Translations under genes and position numbers: made by a program
Shown here: positions 9,740 through 19,751 of the stretch, in pieces
Position numbering within the stretch: the stretch's first letter is position 1
Layout: every line of letters begins with the position of its first letter
Notes under the pieces: model-generated
Databases searched by the model: none
The model's input: only the letters and a program-made list of their open reading frames with translations
Told to the model about the DNA's origin: nothing
Source: Polaromonas sp. P2-4
GTDB taxonomy: Bacteria > Pseudomonadota > Gammaproteobacteria > Burkholderiales > Burkholderiaceae_C
DNA length: 64,000 nt
Assembly: GCA_024703855.1 (NCBI GenBank)
Contig: CP087965.1
Coordinates: 5,262,001-5,326,000 of the forward strand
Direction: 5' to 3'

Positions 9740-10075
9740 TCAGACCACGGCCATGCTGGTGCAGCTTTCAGCGCATTTGCGACACGCCATGGCGCATTCA
9801 TCCATGTCGCCGATGGCTTCGCAACTGACGGCGCAGGCCTCGCAAATTTCGGCGCACAGGACACACAGCTTGGGAACATATTCGGACCCGCTGAGCTGCA
9901 AATTGGCCGACGCCTGGCAGATTTCCGCGCAGTTCAGCATCAGGGTGAAATGGTCGGGCCCAGTATGCTTGCCGCCGAACTGCAGGCAGTGGGTCATGGC
10001 GGTTTGCAGGCAGATGTGATGGCATTGGGTGCAGGCCTCTATGCAGGGCTGCATGCTGGCGATGGCATGGTCCAT
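9740..10075 (-). CDS. four-helix-bundle copper-storage protein (Csp family)
   Basis: 111 residues with 16 cysteines, mostly in CxxC, CxxxC and CxxxxxxC spacing along predicted helices (for example CIEACTQCHHIC, LCVLCAEICEAC, CAMACRKCAESC). This is the pattern of Csp1/Csp3, whose tetramers bind many Cu(I) ions inside the bundle. No signal peptide is visible, so it should be cytosolic like Csp3. ATG at 10075 follows GGAGG. No copper-efflux gene is adjacent. Confidence 0.9.
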   Translation of the reverse strand: MDHAIASMQPCIEACTQCHHICLQTAMTHCLQFGGKHTGPDHFTLMLNCAEICQASANLQLSGSEYVPKLCVLCAEICEACAVSCEAIGDMDECAMACRKCAESCTSMAVV

Positions 10076-10217
10076 GGAATCCTCCGCGGGTGAGCTGTGG
10101 AGCCCCCAGTGTGGCCAGCAGCATCACCCCTGCGTGGCAGACGGCAGCGGCAGCGGCTGTAGGCGCAGGCTGACGCCGCTGCGGCAAACCCTGCCGGGCA
10201 CTTATGCGCTTAAGCGT

Positions 10218-11072
10218 TCAGGCTTTGCGCGCCGGATCGGGGTAAACAAGGCTGTGCAGGCGGCCCTTGGCTTCACGCACAAAGGGCTTCCAGCTGCCCT
10301 CTGGCTGCGCCAGCCGGTCGGCCACTGCCCACCAGACGCTGGGGTTCACGCCCAACCCAATGTGGCTGGCCATCACTTCAATGTTTTCGGTTTGCGGGTT
10401 GGCTTGGCTGGGCGTTTGAATGCTGCTTTGCCAGGCCACCACGCCGTCGGTGCGTGTGTAGATGCTGGTGGTCGGCACCGGCGGTGCAGCCGGCAGATCG
10501 TAGCTGGCCGCTTCGCGCTCGATGTTCTGACCGCTGGTCAACTCGTAAATGCGCCAGGCGTGGGTGGACCTGGGCGAGCCGGCAAAGGGCGCGCCCAGAG
10601 TGATCACGCCGCGCACCATGTGCGGCAGCTCTTTGGCCAGTTCGCGCGTACACGCCGCCCAGGCTCCAGCCGATCAGGCTGAGCTTGCGGCCGGTGGCAT
10701 TAAATGCGCTCGTGAGCTGCGCCCTGGCGGCGTCAAGCACGCCGGCGCGCGGGCCGAAGTTAAAACCCTGTTCCCAGCCACAGGGCAGGTAGTTGAGCGA
10801 CTGCAGGTAGTGGCGCAGCGGCACGGTTGACGCGTCGTTGGCAGCCAGGCCCGGCAACACCAGCACCGAGTGGCCGTCGCCCCGGGGGCGCGGGCCAGCA
10901 GTGGCCACGAGGGCAGCAGCGCACCAAACTCCAAAAGAGCGCGAAATTCCAGCGCCAGCAGCGCGGCGCTAGGCGGAACGTCGTGCAGCGGCTGACGCTT
11001 GCCGGGTTTTTTTGCTTGTGGCGCTGATGGGTTTTGGGCGGGCTTGGGTGCTTGACTGGCCATTGGCTGCAT
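10218..11072 (-). CDS. alpha/beta-hydrolase (lipase/esterase type), two frameshifts
   Basis: Repaired length is about 285 residues. It contains VLVLPGLAAND, LRHYLQSL, the nucleophile elbow GWSLGG, GVITLGAPFAGSPRS and near the end ASHIGLGVNP with the likely catalytic His. The N-terminal 45 residues are low-complexity (Pro/Ala/Lys) with no obvious signal peptide. Breaks are near 10880 (a C-run one base short) and near 10650 (around YARELAKELPH). It lies downstream of a wax-ester synthase/diacylglycerol acyltransferase gene on the same strand, suggesting a role in storage-lipid turnover; that link is inference. Confidence 0.75.
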
Positions 11073-11144
11073 GGATTGTGGGGGTGTTGTTCCTGACAGA
11101 AACAGTATCGGGTCGCCTGGCGGCTTTTTCAGAGAGTGGCTTCT

Positions 11145-12717
11145 CTAACGCCGTCTCTTTGGCGACAGGCTTTTGCGGGTTTTCACGGGGGCGGCGGCCG
11201 GGCCGGGCGCTTTGCTTGAGCTTGCCGCGCTGGCCGTCCTGGCAGGCTTTGCAGCGGCAGGCGCCATCAAGCCCTGCGCTTCCTTGAACGCGGCTTCAAT
11301 CGCCCTGGCCAGATCGCCCGCGTGCGGCAGCGCCTTTTGCCGGCAATGATGCCGAAATCGACATGCCCGGCGTAGGTCTGGATGGTGATGTTGAGCGCCA
11401 GCCCGTGCAGGATGATGGACAGCGGGTGAAAGCTCAAAAAACGCGCACCGGCCAGGTACAAAGGCACTTGCGGTCCCGGCACATTCGATACCGCCAGGTT
11501 GGCCACGGTCGGCAGCCGGTTCACCATACCGGTTTTGCCATAGGCATTGAGCGCGGCCTTGGCGGCGCCCCCTGACCAGCCAGGGCGCGAGCAGCGAAGG
11601 GTAGTCGGTCGGCAGCAGGCTCTTGAGGCTTTGCATCGAGGTCTTGACCTTGGCCGTGGAGGCCATGATGGCGCTCATGCGCTTGAGCGGGTGCGCAATG
11701 TGCGTGCCCAGCTCCACCAAACTCATGCTGACCTGATTGCCGAGGTCAGCCACGTCGTTGTGGCCAGCCTCGCGCAGAGAAACCGGCATGGCCGCCACCA
11801 GCGACTTCTTGGGCACGCTGTCGTGCTGCGCCAGGTAACTGCGCAGCGCCGTGGCGCAGATCCACAGCACCACGTCGTTAAAACTGCCGCCCACGGCCCT
11901 GCCTATGGCGCGGCACTCGGCCAACGGCAGGGTAGCGGTTACAAAGACCCGGGCCGGGGTGATCGCCACGTTAAATGGGGTCTTGGGCGCCAGGCTCATG
12001 GGCAGCTTGGGCCGCTTGGCCCAGGTAGTGGTGCCTTGAAGCGAATGGCGCACCAGCGTACCGCCCAGGGTGCTGGCCACCGAAGGCAGCGCACGCGCCA
12101 GCTTGGCCACCTGCGCCAGCGAGTTGGAAAACACCGAGCCGATCATCTTGCCCACCTTCAGGTCGGCTGCTGTTTTGCGCTTGCGCGCCGGGTCGGCCGG
12201 TGGCACCTCGCGCGGCGTCGGGCTCAAGTCGAGCAGCGCATTGGCCAGCACCACGCCGCCCTGGCCGTCGAGCGCCGCATGGTGAATCTTGGAATAAAAG
12301 CCACCCACCAACTGCCCCGAAGGCAGCTTGATGCGGTCAAAAACATAGAACTCCCAGAGCGGGTAGTGGCGGTCAATCAGCTCGCCATGCAATTGCGCGC
12401 ACAGCGCCTGCGCCTGCGCCAGCGTCATCGGCGAAGCCCTTTTTGGCGGGATCGGCACGCCGCACATGAAAGTCGACGTCGACCGATTCGGCCTCTACCC
12501 AGAGCGGGTGCCCCAGGTCAAACGGCATGAACACCAGTTGGCGGCTGAACACTGGCGCCAGGTGCACGCGCCTGGCAATGTGCGCCTTGACCTGCTTGTG
12601 AAAACTGCCCTTGAAGCCCGGTGGCAGCTCACACAGGTTGAATGAGCCCACATGCATGGGCATCTCGGGGGTTTCGAGGTAAAGGAAGGTGGCGTCGAGG
12701 CCGCTGAGGGATTTCAT
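11145..12717 (-). CDS. wax-ester synthase/diacylglycerol acyltransferase (WS/DGAT), three frameshifts
   Basis: Starts MKSLSGLDATFLYLETPEMP and carries the catalytic KIHHAALDGQGG (HHxxxDG), VAAMPVSLR, NLAVSNVPGPQ and LNITIQTYAGHVDFGI, all hallmarks of bacterial WS/DGAT enzymes that acylate fatty alcohols or diacylglycerol. A low-complexity Ala/Lys/Pro tail of about 40 residues follows. Breaks occur near 12445, 11581 and 11336 (an A-run one base short at GKKALPHAGD). A hairpin covers its ribosome-binding site. The product would be membrane-associated neutral lipid used as a carbon reserve. Confidence 0.87.
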
Positions 12718-12721
12718 TGTT

Positions 12722-12742
12722 ATGTCTCCGTCTGGGAGACAT
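12722..12742 (-). promoter_or_regulatory. hairpin sequestering the ribosome-binding site of the WS/DGAT gene
   Basis: On the minus strand the leader contains ATGTCTCC-CAGAC-GGAGACAT, a perfect 8-bp stem with a 5-base loop. The GGAG in its 3' arm is the only Shine-Dalgarno-like sequence, 8 bases before the ATG at 12717. Folding would hide it, so translation may depend on temperature, a protein or a small RNA. Confidence 0.5.
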
Positions 12743-12948
12743 TAACCGAGTGCAGGCGCTGCGAGCACTAGGGTTTGCCGGGGCGGCGTCATGGTGTCCT
12801 TGACAGGAATTCGAGCCCCGTTGGCACTGCGGGAACGATAGCTCCTGAGAACTGGGAAGCAAGGTTTTGAGGGCAAGGGAACAAAGTCATGGGTGCTTAA
12901 TCCAAACCTTGTCAGCTGGGGTTCTTTCCAGCGACAGGAGGTGCAATC

Positions 12949-13314
12949 ATGAAGGAACTGAAGCATTGGCAAGACCCCCTCAACGCTCTTATTGGGGTCG
13001 GGGTGATTCTTTCACCCTGGGTTCTGGGCTTCCAGGGCGAACAGGTGGTTATGGCTAACGCGGTCGTCATCGGGCTAGCGCTCATTGCCGTCTCGCTGGG
13101 AGCGATCTTCGTTCCACGCGCATGGGAAGAGTGGACCGAGGGCGCACTCGGGCTGTGGCTGATCGCATCGCCTTGGGCGCTCGGGTTCAGCACACATCGC
13201 GATGCCATGCTGAGTGCGGTGATCGCCGGTATTGTGGTTGCGGCGCTTGCCTTATGGACGCTGTTGACTGACAAAGACTACAGCGGCTGGTTGCGCGACC
13301 GGGTGGCGCACTGA
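12949..13314 (+). CDS. SPW-repeat membrane protein
   Basis: 121 residues with two copies of the SPW motif (LSPWVLGF and ASPWALGF), each beginning a pair of hydrophobic segments, giving four predicted transmembrane helices. The ATG is preceded by AGGAGGT. SPW-repeat proteins are inner-membrane proteins of unknown function. The 230 bp upstream, between this gene and the divergent WS/DGAT gene, shows only the hairpin listed separately. Confidence 0.85.
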   Translation: MKELKHWQDPLNALIGVGVILSPWVLGFQGEQVVMANAVVIGLALIAVSLGAIFVPRAWEEWTEGALGLWLIASPWALGFSTHRDAMLSAVIAGIVVAALALWTLLTDKDYSGWLRDRVAH

Positions 13315-13500
13315 CCCGCAGGCGGCGGTTACCTGCCGTGGCTCGCTGGGCGAGCGTGCAAGCTCGCCGGGGGAGTTGCGCGCCCGACTCACGGACGCGA
13401 CGCTGCTCAAAACCGGGCATCTACGCTCATGTGGATCCCGCGCGAATGTGAAAACCCGATAAGGGAGTCCGGTAGCAGTCAGTGGCCTGAAAGAGCAAGC

Positions 13501-14004
13501 ATGGTCCGACTTATCCTTGCCGTAGCCTTGGCGAGCATCGCCAGCAGTACTGCGTACAGCCATGAGCCCCCGCGGCAAACTCCGCGCAGCGGGTCACACC
13601 TGCAAGCGCCCGACCCGCTGACCTCGGCCGAATGCCGACTTGCGCGCCGACAGTTGGACGTCGTCCTGAGCGCCGCAACAGAAAGCCGGCGTGAGAATGC
13701 AGTGGAGCTTGAGCGAGCCCGTCAGCGGACGGCTCTGGCCTGCCTTGGACAAGCCAACGGGTCGGGGATTCGCGCTCCGCAACCGGTGATTGTCGTCCCC
13801 CCCATCGTGACTGCCGCACCACCGCTGCCCCTGATCGTTGCGCCACCGCCCCCTGTGATGGTTCCACGACTGCCTGTCATCACCTCTTGCGATCCCGGCG
13901 GCTGTTGGAATAGTGACGGCACCCGGTTCCATAGCGCAGGCCCAAACCTTATGGGCCCGCGCGGGCTTTGCACGGTCCAAGGCAATGTGTTGAACTGCCC
14001 GTGA
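13501..14004 (+). CDS. secreted proline-rich protein of unknown function
   Basis: 167 residues. The ATG at 13501 gives an N-terminal signal peptide (MVRLILAVALASIASSTAYS). The mature part has a Cys-containing helical stretch (ECRLARRQLDVVLSAATES) and then a repeated Pro/Val run, ending with three further cysteines around SCDPGGCWNSDGTRFH. That Cys/Trp-containing end recalls small periplasmic proteins that bind ligands, but I do not recognise the family. An in-frame upstream start at 13429 would bury the signal peptide. Confidence 0.65.
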   Translation: MVRLILAVALASIASSTAYSHEPPRQTPRSGSHLQAPDPLTSAECRLARRQLDVVLSAATESRRENAVELERARQRTALACLGQANGSGIRAPQPVIVVPPIVTAAPPLPLIVAPPPPVMVPRLPVITSCDPGGCWNSDGTRFHSAGPNLMGPRGLCTVQGNVLNCP

Positions 14005-14205
14005 CGGCCGATTCGCGCGTCAATCGGCCGCATCGCTTCATGCGGCCCGTGGCGGCTTCGGCGGCTGGGCTCAAGCTGTAATCCGTTGCCAAATGTTCGT
14101 ACGTCGCTAGGGTGAATTCTTACCAACAAGTCTCTCACCACGCTTAAACTGGTGGGGCCACCACTCCACTAAGTAATCTCACTGCTGGGCCGAAGGAGAA
14201 TCTCC

Positions 14206-14511
14206 ATGGACATCACGTTTCGCGTGCTGCTGTACAGGTACTTCTTCTTCGCTTGGCTCTTCAAAGACGCCAATCAGCGCGACCTGTTCGGGCGCGCGGC
14301 TGCCTGGCGCCACAACAAGGGCCAAGCCCGGTGGCTTCCGCTCTACATGAGGCGCTATCTGGTCAGTGGCGCCCTGCTTTTTGCGATCGGATGGATGCTA
14401 GAGCACGCCAGCCCCGTGCTCTCCGCCTTCTTTTACGTGCCGGGTGTCATGTCGGTGCCCATGATTACCGTCGCGGGCGTGGCCTGGATCGGTTTCCAGA
14501 TCTGGGACTGA
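14206..14511 (+). CDS. small membrane protein of unknown function
   Basis: 101 residues starting MDITFRVLLYRYFFFAWLFKD, with GAAGGAGAA before ATG. The second half has two hydrophobic segments (YLVSGALLFAIGWML and SVPMITVAGVAWIGFQIW). I do not recognise the family. It converges on the PEBP gene. Confidence 0.7.
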   Translation: MDITFRVLLYRYFFFAWLFKDANQRDLFGRAAAWRHNKGQARWLPLYMRRYLVSGALLFAIGWMLEHASPVLSAFFYVPGVMSVPMITVAGVAWIGFQIWD

Positions 14512-14520
14512 GCCAGGATC

Positions 14521-14991
14521 TCAACCCTTTCTCTGCTTCTGGTAGGTCCCGATCAGCACCGCCTGCCCAAGCACATGGCCCTGCATCGCGCGCTCGAGCT
14601 CGGCCTTCTTCGGCGTGTGCAGCTCGGGCAGCAGTGTGTCCAGAGCGTACAACTTGAAGAAGTAGCGATGCCGGCCCACGGGTGGACACGGCCCGCCGTA
14701 GCCGGTGCGGTTCCAGTCGTTCAGGCCTTCATGGGCACCGCCAGGCAGGGGCTTGCCGCCTTCGGGAAGTCCGGTCGCACTGGGCGGGATGTCGTATAGC
14801 ACCCAGTGGACCCAGGTAATGATCGGCGCCGCCGGGTCCGGCGCGTCCGGATCGTCGACGATCAACGCCAGGCTCCTGGCGCCCTGCGGAACGTCGCTCC
14901 AGCTGAGCGACGGCGCAATGTCTTCGCCTTCGCAGGTGTAACGCCGCGCAATGTCGCCGCTATTGGCAAAAGCGCTCGAGGTCAGCTCCAT
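14521..14991 (-). CDS. YbhB/YbcL-family phosphatidylethanolamine-binding-like protein
   Basis: 156 residues with the two conserved PEBP blocks: DDPDAPDPAA followed by WVHWVLYDIPP, and GGPCPPVGRHRYFFKLYALD. No signal peptide is visible, so it resembles cytosolic YbhB. The biochemical role of the bacterial family is unsettled. Start ATG at 14991. Confidence 0.92.
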   Translation of the reverse strand: MELTSSAFANSGDIARRYTCEGEDIAPSLSWSDVPQGARSLALIVDDPDAPDPAAPIITWVHWVLYDIPPSATGLPEGGKPLPGGAHEGLNDWNRTGYGGPCPPVGRHRYFFKLYALDTLLPELHTPKKAELERAMQGHVLGQAVLIGTYQKQRKG

Positions 14992-15135
14992 ACGTCATCT
15001 CCTTGCCCGCTGTCGCGTGCGGTGAGTTTGGGCGTCTGCCGCAGGGTGCGACACGCCGCTTGCTCATTGTTCTCCCCTGGAAGAGGCTATGCGGCTGCAG
15101 AGCCGAGTTGGCCCTGATGGCGTCCCCGGATTGAC

Positions 15136-15372
15136 CTAACGGTTCTGGCTGAGCAGCATGGCCAGTTCATCCGCAGCTTCGGCCCAATCGGAGTCGTCCG
15201 CCAGCGCCTCGCGCAGAAATTCAGCCTGGGCCCGGCTCCAGAAAGGCGCTTCCGGCAGCGCTGTGCCTGCATGGAGGCGGTGGTCAGCCAGAAAGGCATC
15301 GATTGCCTGAGGTTCACCTGGCAGGCCCAATTGGAGAAACAGGTTGCTCAGATCGTGATGGCTGGTATCCAT
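15136..15372 (-). CDS. DUF2789 family protein
   Basis: 78 residues, MDTSHHDLSNLFLQLGLP then IDAFLADH and WSRAQAEFLREALADDSDW; this matches the small acidic DUF2789 family. AGGAG lies before the ATG. Function unknown. Confidence 0.8.
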   Translation of the reverse strand: MDTSHHDLSNLFLQLGLPGEPQAIDAFLADHRLHAGTALPEAPFWSRAQAEFLREALADDSDWAEAADELAMLLSQNR

Positions 15373-15451
15373 GGTGGAACTCCTTTAACACGGGGCCAGG
15401 GTGGCGCGTCCTCCAGTTTAGTGGTTCGTGCGGCAAAGTGAAGACGGGTTT

Positions 15452-16209
15452 TCAAGTCGCGCTGCTGGCCAGCAGCCCCTGCTCGTCATCCCTCAAGCCC
15501 GCCACCGGCGTGGCCTTGGCCAGCGCCATCCATACCGCAAATGGCAGTTGCTGGCGCGTGCGCCGGGGGCGGCGCGGACGACCGCGAGGCGATTGCTTTC
15601 CTGCACCATCACGCCGCATTCCAGCGGAACTTCATCGGCGGCGGCTATCGGCCGTCCTTTCGCGTCGCAGCCCAGCACGTACCAGCATTCGCCGCCCAGG
15701 TCGAGGTAGGCGGCGCGCTTCTCAGGGCGCCGCAGGTCGCCGAGCAGGTCGGAGCGGTGCACCTTGATCTCGTGGACGATGGGCTCCACATACGCCTGGA
15801 CCGAGGTGTTGCGGATCGAAAACACGTCGGGCCGCACCATGCACCAGCGCGCGGGCCCACCTTCGTTATCGGGCGGCAACTGCGCACGCAGCCCCAAGCC
15901 GCGCCAGGTGATGCGGCCGGCGCGCACCATTTCGCAGGCGACGCGCTCGACCAGGGCTTCGTGCGCCGACAGGGCCGAGCGGTTGCGCACCAGCGCGGCG
16001 GCCAGGCAGGTCACGCCCGCATCGGTCACACGCAAGGTTTCGTGGCCCGTCGGGCCCGCCACGCGCTGTAGCAGTCCGGCGGCGAGTAGTTCGATCTCGA
16101 TCAGATCCTGGCAGGGCCAGCCGGCCGAGCGGTAGACCTCGCGCAGGCGCCGGGCGTGGGCGCGGCCCAGTGGCGTGGTGATTGACGGTTCGGCGGCGAT
16201 GTCGGGCAT
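15452..16209 (-). CDS. conserved hypothetical protein of Burkholderiales, one frameshift
   Basis: About 250 residues after repair, starting MPDIAAEPSITTPLGRAHAR. The middle has PDVFSIRNTSVQAYVEPIVHEIKVHRSDLLGDLR and WYVLGCDAKG, reminiscent of nuclease-like folds (E-x-K in HEIKVHRSDL with an upstream acidic residue), but I know no experimental function. Near 15555 the frame shifts; the expected end continues QQLPFAVWMALAKATPV to TGA at 15452. In the raw reading this gene is fused to the preceding acyltransferase, which I think is an artefact. Confidence 0.65.
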
Positions 16210-16231
16210 GGGTTTTACATAAAAAAACAAA

Positions 16232-17484
16232 TCAGGCGCCGCCAGCGGTGCCAACCTGCTTGAACACGGGCTGCGCTGCTCCAGCTCGTTCATATAGCTC
16301 TCAATGCCCGCGCCTTCGCGTTCAAGAAATCGCTCCACCGCATCGGCAAACGCCGGGTGCGCCAGCCAGTGGGCGCTGGTGGTTTTGACGGGCAGCAGGG
16401 CCCGGGCCATTTTGTGCTCGCCCTGGGCGCCGCCTTCAAAGTACTGGTAACCGTGCTCTATGCACCATTGCAGCGGCTGGTAGTAGCAGGCCTCAAAGTG
16501 CAGGCAGTCCACGCGGGCCAAGGCGCCCCAGTAACGGCCGTAGGCGGTGAGGCCGGTTTTGAGGTCATTCATACCTTCGGCCCAATCAGAACGTGCGCTG
16601 ACAGCTATCAAACTTGTAGCGACCGGCTGACGCTTGCCCTCGGCGCTGTGTTCCGCCACAAACAGCAGCCAGTTCTCGGGCATGGTGTCCTGCATGCGCT
16701 GGAAGAAGTCGCGGCTCAGGTAAGGCGCGTTGCCGTGCTCGTAGTAGGTACGCTCATAGCACCGGTAGAAAAAATCCCAGTCGGCGTTGCTGATGTCTTG
16801 GCCCAGCGACCAGCGAAAGCTGATGTCCGCCTCGGCCACCTTGCGGCGCTCCTGACGGATTTTTTTGCGCTTTTCCTGGCTGAGCGACATCAGGAAGTCG
16901 TCGAAGTCGTGGTAATCATTGTTTTGCCAATGGAATTGGACGGTGTTGCGCAGCATCAGTCCGGCTTCTTCGCAGGCTGTTACGTCCTCGTCGCTGGCAA
17001 ACAGCAGATGCAGCGACGACAGCTTTTCTTCCTCGCACCAGGCCACCAGCGCCTTGACTAGCAGCGCACGCTCGGCCGCATTGCGCGCCAGCAGCCGGGC
17101 GCCGGGCACGGGGGTGAAGGGCACGGCGACCAGCGCCTTGGGGTAGTAGTTCAGGCCGTGCTGCTGGTAGGCGTTGGCCCAGGCCCAGTCAAACACATAT
17201 TCGCCATACGAATGGGCCTTGAGGTAGAGCGCGCAGGCGCCTGCCAGGGTGTTGCCCTGCCAGAGCGTGACAAAGCGCGGTGTCCAGCCGGTCTTGGGCG
17301 TGGCGCTGCTGCTTTGATGCAGCGCGGCCAGGTATTCATGGCGCATGAAGGGGTTCAGGCTGCCGCCCGGGCTTTGCGCCGCCAGGAGCGCATTCCAGTC
17401 GGCGGCATTAACCTGCAGCGGCGAATCCAGCACGCGGATGACATAATCGTTTGAGTTGTTTTTCACGTGTTTTTCGGGGTTCAA
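16232..17484 (-). CDS. DUF482/FemAB-like N-acyltransferase (GNAT superfamily), one frameshift near the end
   Basis: About 415 residues. It contains NPFMRHEYLAAL, YVFDWAWANAYQQHGLNYYPK, QEKRKKIRQERR and a C-terminal half with CLHFEACYYQPLQWCIEHGYQYFEGG and EHKMARALLPV, the conserved core of the peptidogalycan-type acyltransferase (DUF482) family. The substrate is unknown. The start is a TTG at 17484, with GGAG of a palindromic leader upstream. One missing base near 16267 fuses it in the raw sequence to the next gene; when restored, the end reads VFKQVGTAGGA-stop at 16232-16234. A dispersed repeat at 16578-16621 adds an insertion (SLIAVSARSDWAEG) in a variable region. Confidence 0.8.
16578..16621 (+). 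repeat. dispersed palindromic repeat, copy 3, inside the DUF482 coding region
   Basis: 44 bp, cggcccaatcagaacgtgcg through agctatcaaacttgtagcg. It matches copies 4 and 8 along the whole length and lies antisense to the gene. It is read through in frame on the minus strand as part of an apparent insertion relative to the family. Confidence 0.65.
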
Positions 17485-17489
17485 TTTTC

Positions 17490-17652
17490 AGTACTCCGCT
17501 TCGCCAAAAGGCTTACGAAATGAAATTGATGGATTTTTGGGTCAGACTAGGCGCGCAGGCGCAACCAGACTGCACGTCTGGCAAGACTGGGCAACAACGT
17601 ATGGCGCAAAAAACGACGATTTCATGTAAGTATTTTGGCGAAGCGGAGTACT
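17490..17652. repeat. 163-bp segment bounded by 20-bp inverted repeats
   Basis: The left arm AGTACTCCGCTTCGCCAAAA (17490-17509) is the exact inverse complement of the right arm at 17633-17652. Similarity continues inward as CTTAC and ATGAAAT with a 3-base gap, giving about 32 of 37 matching positions. Each arm carries GGAG just outside a start codon: TTG of the DUF482 gene on the left and ATG of nadE on the right. An inner hairpin ccagac/gtctgg lies near 17565-17581. No target duplication is visible. It may be a small transposable element, an invertible segment, or a duplicated leader. Confidence 0.8.
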
Positions 17653-17654
17653 AA

Positions 17655-19344
17655 ATGTCACTCAAAATTTGCGTTGCTCAATTGAACTACTGCGTGGGCG
17701 ACATGTCGGGCAATGCGCAAAAAATCATTGATGCAGCCCTGCACGGCCTACGAAGACGGCGCCCGGCTGCTGCTCACTCCCGAACTGGCGATTTGCGGCT
17801 ATGCGGCCGAAGACCTGTTTTTGCGCCCGTCGTTCATCCAAGCCTGTGATGATGCCGTGAATCGGGTGGCCCATGAGCTGGCCGGGTTAAAAGGCCTGAC
17901 GGTGGTGGTGGGCACGCCGACCCATGGTGACAACGGCAAGGGCCTGCGCACCAAAAGCGTGGAGGTGCAGCAGCGCCACAACGCGGCCAAAGTGCTGCGC
18001 GAAGGCCGCATCATAGAAACCTATGCCAAGCGCGAACTGCCCAACTACCAGGTGTTTGACGAGCGCCGTTATTTCACACCGGGGCAGGGTACCTGCGTGT
18101 TCCAGGCGGGTGAAGGTGACCAGGCCATCAGCATCGGGCTGCTGATCTGCGAAGACGCCTGGTTTGAAGAGCCTGCGCGGCTGGCCAAAGAAGCAGGCGC
18201 CGAGCTGCTGGTGGTCATCAACGCCTCGCCTTTCCATGTGGGCAAGGGCGGCGAGCGCGAGTTGACGATGCGCAGCCGCGTGCAGGCAACCGGGCTGCCG
18301 CTGATTTATGCGCACCTGGTCGGCGGGCAGGACGAGATCGTGTTTGAAGGCCGCTCGTTTGCGCTGCAGGCCGATGGCGCGCTGGCCGGCCGGGCCGAGA
18401 GTTTTAAGGAGAATCTGTTTGTAGCCCAGGCAGAGCGGGCGCAAGCAGCTATTAAATTGGTAGCATATACAGCTCCAGAGCGCAGCCACGAGGCCGACCT
18501 GTGGGACGCGCTGGTGCTGGGTGTGCGCGACTACCTGGGAAAAAACGGCTTTCCAGGGGCGATTCTGGGCCTCTCGGGCGGCATTGACTCGGCCTTGGTG
18601 CTGGCGATTGCGGTGGATGCGCTGGGCGCCGACAAGGTGCGCACGGTGATGATGCCCTCGCCCTACACGGCCGACATTTCATGGATTGACGCGCTGAGAT
18701 GGCCGAGCGCATGAAGGTGCGCTACGACGAAATCTCCATCGTTCCCGAATTCAAGGCCTTCAAGACTTCGCTGAGTAATGAGTTTGCCGGCCTGGCGGAA
18801 GACACAACCGAAGAAAACATCCAGGCGCGCATTCGCGGCGTGTTTTTGATGGCGCTGTCCAACAAGTTCGGCTCCATCGTGCTGACCACTGGCAACAAGA
18901 GCAGAAATGGCCACCGGCTACTGCACGCTCTACGGCGACATGGCGGGCGGCTTTGCGGTCATCAAGGATTTGCTGAAAACCACGGTGTTCCGGCTGGCGC
19001 GCTGGCGCAATGCCAACGATCCCTATGGCACGGGCCGCAACCCGATTCCCGAGCGCATCATCACGCGGCCGCCCAGCGCCGAGTTGCGCCCCGAGCAGAC
19101 CGACCAGGACAGTCTGCCGCCCTATGAGGTGCTGGACGCGATCCTGGAGCGCTACATGGAGAACGATCAGGGCGTGGATGCCATCGCCGCCGCCGGGTTT
19201 GACCGTGCGGTGGTCGTGCGCGTGGCCCAGCTGATCAGGATCAATGAGTACAAACGCCGTCAGGCGCCGATTGGCATCCGGGTGACCCACCGCAGCTTCG
19301 GCAAGGACTGGCGATATCCCGTGACCAGCAAGTTCAGAGCCTGA
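17655..19344 (+). CDS. nadE: glutamine-dependent NAD+ synthetase, three frameshifts
   Basis: About 560 residues after repair. Residues 1-260 form the nitrilase-type glutaminase: [12 protein letters not shown] (Glu), [16 protein letters not shown] (Lys) and GLLICEDAW (Cys). The second half is the synthetase with the P-loop [20 protein letters not shown] and [19 protein letters not shown]. It amidates nicotinic acid adenine dinucleotide using glutamine. Breaks, each fitted by removing one base, are near 17750, 18698 and 18905. The linker between domains contains a dispersed repeat read in frame ([10 protein letters not shown]). glnB follows 31 bp downstream, a gene pair common in this order. 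Confidence 0.93.
18421..18467 (+). repeat. dispersed palindromic repeat, copy 4, inside nadE
   Basis: 47 bp, gtagcccaggcagagcgggc then gcaagcagctattaaattgg tagcatat. Against copy 8 the block tagcccaNgcag..cgggcgcaagcagctat matches almost base for base. It is translated in frame within the glutaminase-synthetase linker. Confidence 0.75.
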
Positions 19345-19357
19345 TCTGATTTATTAA

Positions 19358-19714
<357 letters not shown>

Positions 19715-19751
19715 TTGGCCCCCACGGTCGCTCTACTAGCGTGTAGCTTCC

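Noticed and set aside
15493-17484. A continuous 663-residue frame that would fuse the DUF482 acyltransferase to a second conserved domain
   Set aside because: Restoring one base near 16267 gives a natural stop at 16232, and the second part has its own ATG at 16209 with a family-typical start. The fusion is most likely an indel artefact.
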